Shown here in pieces: positions 5,230 through 7,185 of a stretch of 7,185 nt of DNA. Below the pieces are notes generated by a model that searched no databases, was not told the origin of the DNA, and saw nothing but the letters and a program-made list of their open reading frames with translations. The position numbers and the translations under genes are program-made. Numbering within the stretch: position 1 is the first letter of the stretch; every line of letters begins with the position of its first letter. The stretch spans positions 1-7,185 of the forward strand of contig DMLA01000070.1 of assembly GCA_003453555.1 (NCBI GenBank), in the 5' to 3' direction. The stretch comes from Chloroflexota bacterium (GTDB lineage Bacteria > Chloroflexota > Anaerolineae > UBA7937).

Positions 5230-6945
5230 CTAGGCCTCAGCGACTTCCTCGGCCCGCGGCTTGCGTAGCGCCCGCCAGCCATCCACAATCAGGAAGACCG
5301 CCGCCGCCACCAGCACCAGGCAGATGATGCCGATGAGGGCAGAGGCGATGGACGCCTGGACCGTGGTAGCAGCCGGCAGTGTCTTGAAGAGTTGGGTGTA
5401 GGCGACGTAGAGCAGCGCAGCGATAGTAGTGATGATCATGAAGATCGAGGGGTAGAGCGCCCAGGTGTGCTTCCTGCCCTCCGACATAGCCCACAGTGCG
5501 ATCAGTAGCAGGGCCAGGCCAGCCATCAATTGGTTCGAAGCGCCGAAGGCCACCCAGATGGTCAGCCAGGGGATGACCCAGACGAAGAGCAGCGTCAGGA
5601 GCAGGGCCACGATGCTGCCCACGTGTATATTCTTCATCACGGGCACCGCGTCGCCCACCAGTTCGGCACTGGCCACGCGCATGAAGCGCACCACCAGTTG
5701 CATGATGGTCAGGCCCATGATGACCAGGAAGACGGAGGCGTAGGCCACGCCGAAGTCAGTAGGGATACCGATGTGGTGCAAGAAGTTGGCCAACCCCTGG
5801 GCGAAGACACCCAGCGCGGCGCCGGCTTTAAGCGTCTCCTGGTAACCGCCCCATCCGCCGAGGGCAACGGTCGCGGTGAGGAAGGCGATGATGGCTAGAA
5901 CCATCTCCATGAACATGGCCCCCCCACCTATGGGTAGGGCATCGACCTCGCTCTCCAACTGGCGGGACGTGCCGGAACTAGAGACCAGGCTGTGCCAACC
6001 GGAGATAGCGCCGCAGGCGATGGTGACGAAGAGTATGGGCCACAACGGCCCAGCGCCGATGGTGAACTGGGTGAAGGCTGGGAAGTCGCCTATTCCTGGG
6101 CGCCAGACGATCATGCCGATCACGCCGCCCAGCATCCCCAGTGAGACGATCCAGAAGGAGACGTAGTTGACCGGCTGGGCAAAGGACCAGATGGGCAGCA
6201 CCGCGCCCAGGTAGCAGAAAATTACCACTAGAAGGGTACCGATGACTTGAGCCTGCGTGTTGCCCAAGAAGAGGGTGGGGGACTCGGGAAGGCTATAGAT
6301 GGCCGAGAAGAAGTTGCGCATGAACGGCATTGTGCTGATCCAGATGCCCACGAAGGAGAGCACGACGGTGACGACGGTGGTAAGGACGATGTCCTGCTTC
6401 CACTTATAGGTCATCTGGCCAGCCAGGACGCCCATCAGCGTCACCGCGATCATGCCGAAGGGCACCAGAGGGTTGACCATCAGACTCTTCCCTATCAGGT
6501 TGCCGAAGGCGCCCATGATGAGCAGCAGGTAGAAGTAGATGAAGATCATGAGGATGGTGCGCGCCCGGGCCGAGATGAGTTTGTAACTCAGCGCGCCCAT
6601 TGCGTCCCCCTCGCGGCGCACGCTCATAATCATGGCCCCGTAGTCCTGCGCCCAGCCGATGAAGAAGGTGCCCAGGATGATCCAGATCAGCGCCGGTAGC
6701 CAGCCCCACGCCACGGCTATGATGGGGCCGGTGATGGGGCCCAGGGCGGCGATGGACTTGAACTGGTAGCCAAAAAGAACGTTGCGACTAGCCGGCATGA
6801 AGTCCACCCCGTCCATGTACATCTTGGCTGGGGTCGTCTTCTTGGGGTCGGGCTGGACGATGTTTCGATCGATATTCTTGGCATACCACCCATAGCCGAT
6901 GGCCACCCCCAGGGCAGCGATTACGATAACAACTAGAGTAAACAT
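5230..6945 (-). CDS. cstA: CstA-family carbon-starvation / pyruvate transporter
   Basis: This 571-residue, very hydrophobic inner-membrane protein belongs to the CstA family. The characterised E. coli members CstA and BtsT take up pyruvate, BtsT by proton symport; CstA is also linked to peptide uptake. Family signatures seen are DGVDFMPASRNVLFGYQF (45-62), ALGPITGPIIA (67-77), the GWAQDYGAMIMSVRREG loop (97-113), CGAISGWHSLVSSSGTSRQL (311-330) and FGASNQLMAG (467-476). It is shorter than the roughly 700-residue E. coli proteins but matches the short form common in other phyla, so it is not truncated. The ATG at 6943-6945 has AAGGGAG eight bases upstream. It stands alone between its own promoter and terminator. 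No BtsS/BtsR-type regulator and no YbdD-type partner lies beside it here. The family is certain; pyruvate as the substrate is by analogy. Confidence 0.95.
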   Translation of the reverse strand: MFTLVVIVIAALGVAIGYGWYAKNIDRNIVQPDPKKTTPAKMYMDGVDFMPASRNVLFGYQFKSIAALGPITGPIIAVAWGWLPALIWIILGTFFIGWAQDYGAMIMSVRREGDAMGALSYKLISARARTILMIFIYFYLLLIMGAFGNLIGKSLMVNPLVPFGMIAVTLMGVLAGQMTYKWKQDIVLTTVVTVVLSFVGIWISTMPFMRNFFSAIYSLPESPTLFLGNTQAQVIGTLLVVIFCYLGAVLPIWSFAQPVNYVSFWIVSLGMLGGVIGMIVWRPGIGDFPAFTQFTIGAGPLWPILFVTIACGAISGWHSLVSSSGTSRQLESEVDALPIGGGAMFMEMVLAIIAFLTATVALGGWGGYQETLKAGAALGVFAQGLANFLHHIGIPTDFGVAYASVFLVIMGLTIMQLVVRFMRVASAELVGDAVPVMKNIHVGSIVALLLTLLFVWVIPWLTIWVAFGASNQLMAGLALLLIALWAMSEGRKHTWALYPSIFMIITTIAALLYVAYTQLFKTLPAATTVQASIASALIGIICLVLVAAAVFLIVDGWRALRKPRAEEVAEA

Positions 6946-7006
6946 TCTCTACACTCCCTTGTGAGAAACTACAACTTAACCACCGTTAGTCCGAAAACAC
7001 GCTTGG

Positions 7007-7059
7007 TTATAGTACACTCTCGTTGCTTTTCATCACCCCCTTTCCTCGGCCCTCTCCAT
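7007..7059 (-). promoter_or_regulatory. Two overlapping 8-codon reading frames in the cstA leader
   Basis: The leader contains MERAEERG (7033-7059) and MKSNESVL (7007-7033), joined by a TGATG stop-start overlap. The second has GAAAGGGGGTG immediately before its ATG, a strong but very close ribosome site. They lie about 60-115 bases upstream of the cstA start. Such tiny frames can act as leader peptides that couple translation to expression of the next gene, but nothing here shows that they are translated. Confidence 0.2.
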
Positions 7060-7121
7060 GGGGGCTTAAGACCGTTCTGGGTACTGGACGCGCTTTCAAT
7101 CAGGAGAGGACCCTCAATTCC

Positions 7122-7149
7122 ATTATACACCTAATCGCTGGAAAGTCAA
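7122..7149 (-). promoter_or_regulatory. Promoter of cstA
   Basis: On the minus strand TTGACT (7144-7149) and a perfect TATAAT (7122-7127) are separated by 16 bases. Transcription should start near 7115, leaving an untranslated leader of about 170 bases before the ATG at 6945. No clear operator palindrome was found next to it. In E. coli cstA is activated by cAMP-CRP, but no convincing CRP-type site is visible here. Confidence 0.75.
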
Positions 7150-7185
7150 TACCCCAGGCCGATTTTTAGTGGTTATTCAAGGTTC

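Noticed and set aside
6247..6699. Long plus-strand open frame opposite cstA
   Set aside because: It is antisense to the strongly supported cstA frame, has low-complexity His/Asp/Glu-rich composition typical of a reversed GC-rich membrane gene, and matches no family.

Overview
The window comes from a bacterial genome of moderately high GC content. It holds nine protein genes: one cut by the window edge, one on the plus strand, and the rest on the minus strand. The gene set is endonuclease V, a DUF2148 ferredoxin-like protein, paired ArsA/GET3-type ATPases and a short CstA. Together with a palindromic intergenic repeat, this suggests an anaerobic or deep-branching lineage, possibly Chloroflexota. 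That assignment is an inference from gene content, because no rRNA or tRNA is present to confirm it.

Layout from left to right. Positions 1-175 (minus) carry the N-terminal 58 codons of endonuclease V, a DNA repair nuclease for deaminated bases. The spacer at 176-360 holds a possible promoter and a palindromic repeat. Positions 361-870 (minus) encode a complete DUF2148 protein with four cysteines. Diverging from it, 949-1581 (plus) encodes an unrecognised protein with one N-terminal membrane anchor, behind a TTGACA-17-TAGGCT promoter.

The core of the window is a compact five-gene minus-strand operon, read from right to left. A good sigma70-type promoter (TTGACT-17-TATTAT, 5024-5052) is followed by two small paralogous proteins (4657-4950 and 4337-4615), two full-length ArsA/GET3-like ATPases (3326-4312 and 2340-3314), and a membrane-anchored TPR protein (1680-2324). 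The two ATPases align without gaps through the P-loop and switch I, but their active sites have diverged in different places. The first keeps the switch I aspartate and has a degenerate switch II. The second keeps the DTAPT switch II but has asparagine where the catalytic switch I aspartate should be. Neither has the cysteines needed for arsenite binding or for the GET3 zinc clamp. The small proteins share 51 of 70 aligned residues, including a 17-residue invariant hydrophobic run. The composition (paired ATPases, paired small hydrophobic proteins, a membrane TPR protein) suggests an undescribed membrane-targeting or membrane-associated complex with a heterodimeric ATPase. This is the most interesting part of the window.

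Upstream of that operon, 5230-6945 (minus) encodes a CstA-family pyruvate or carbon-starvation transporter. It has its own strong promoter (TTGACT-16-TATAAT, 7122-7149), a leader of about 170 nt containing two tiny overlapping reading frames, and a strong intrinsic terminator (5172-5209). The terminator separates it from the ATPase operon. Three very short possible reading frames are listed at low confidence.
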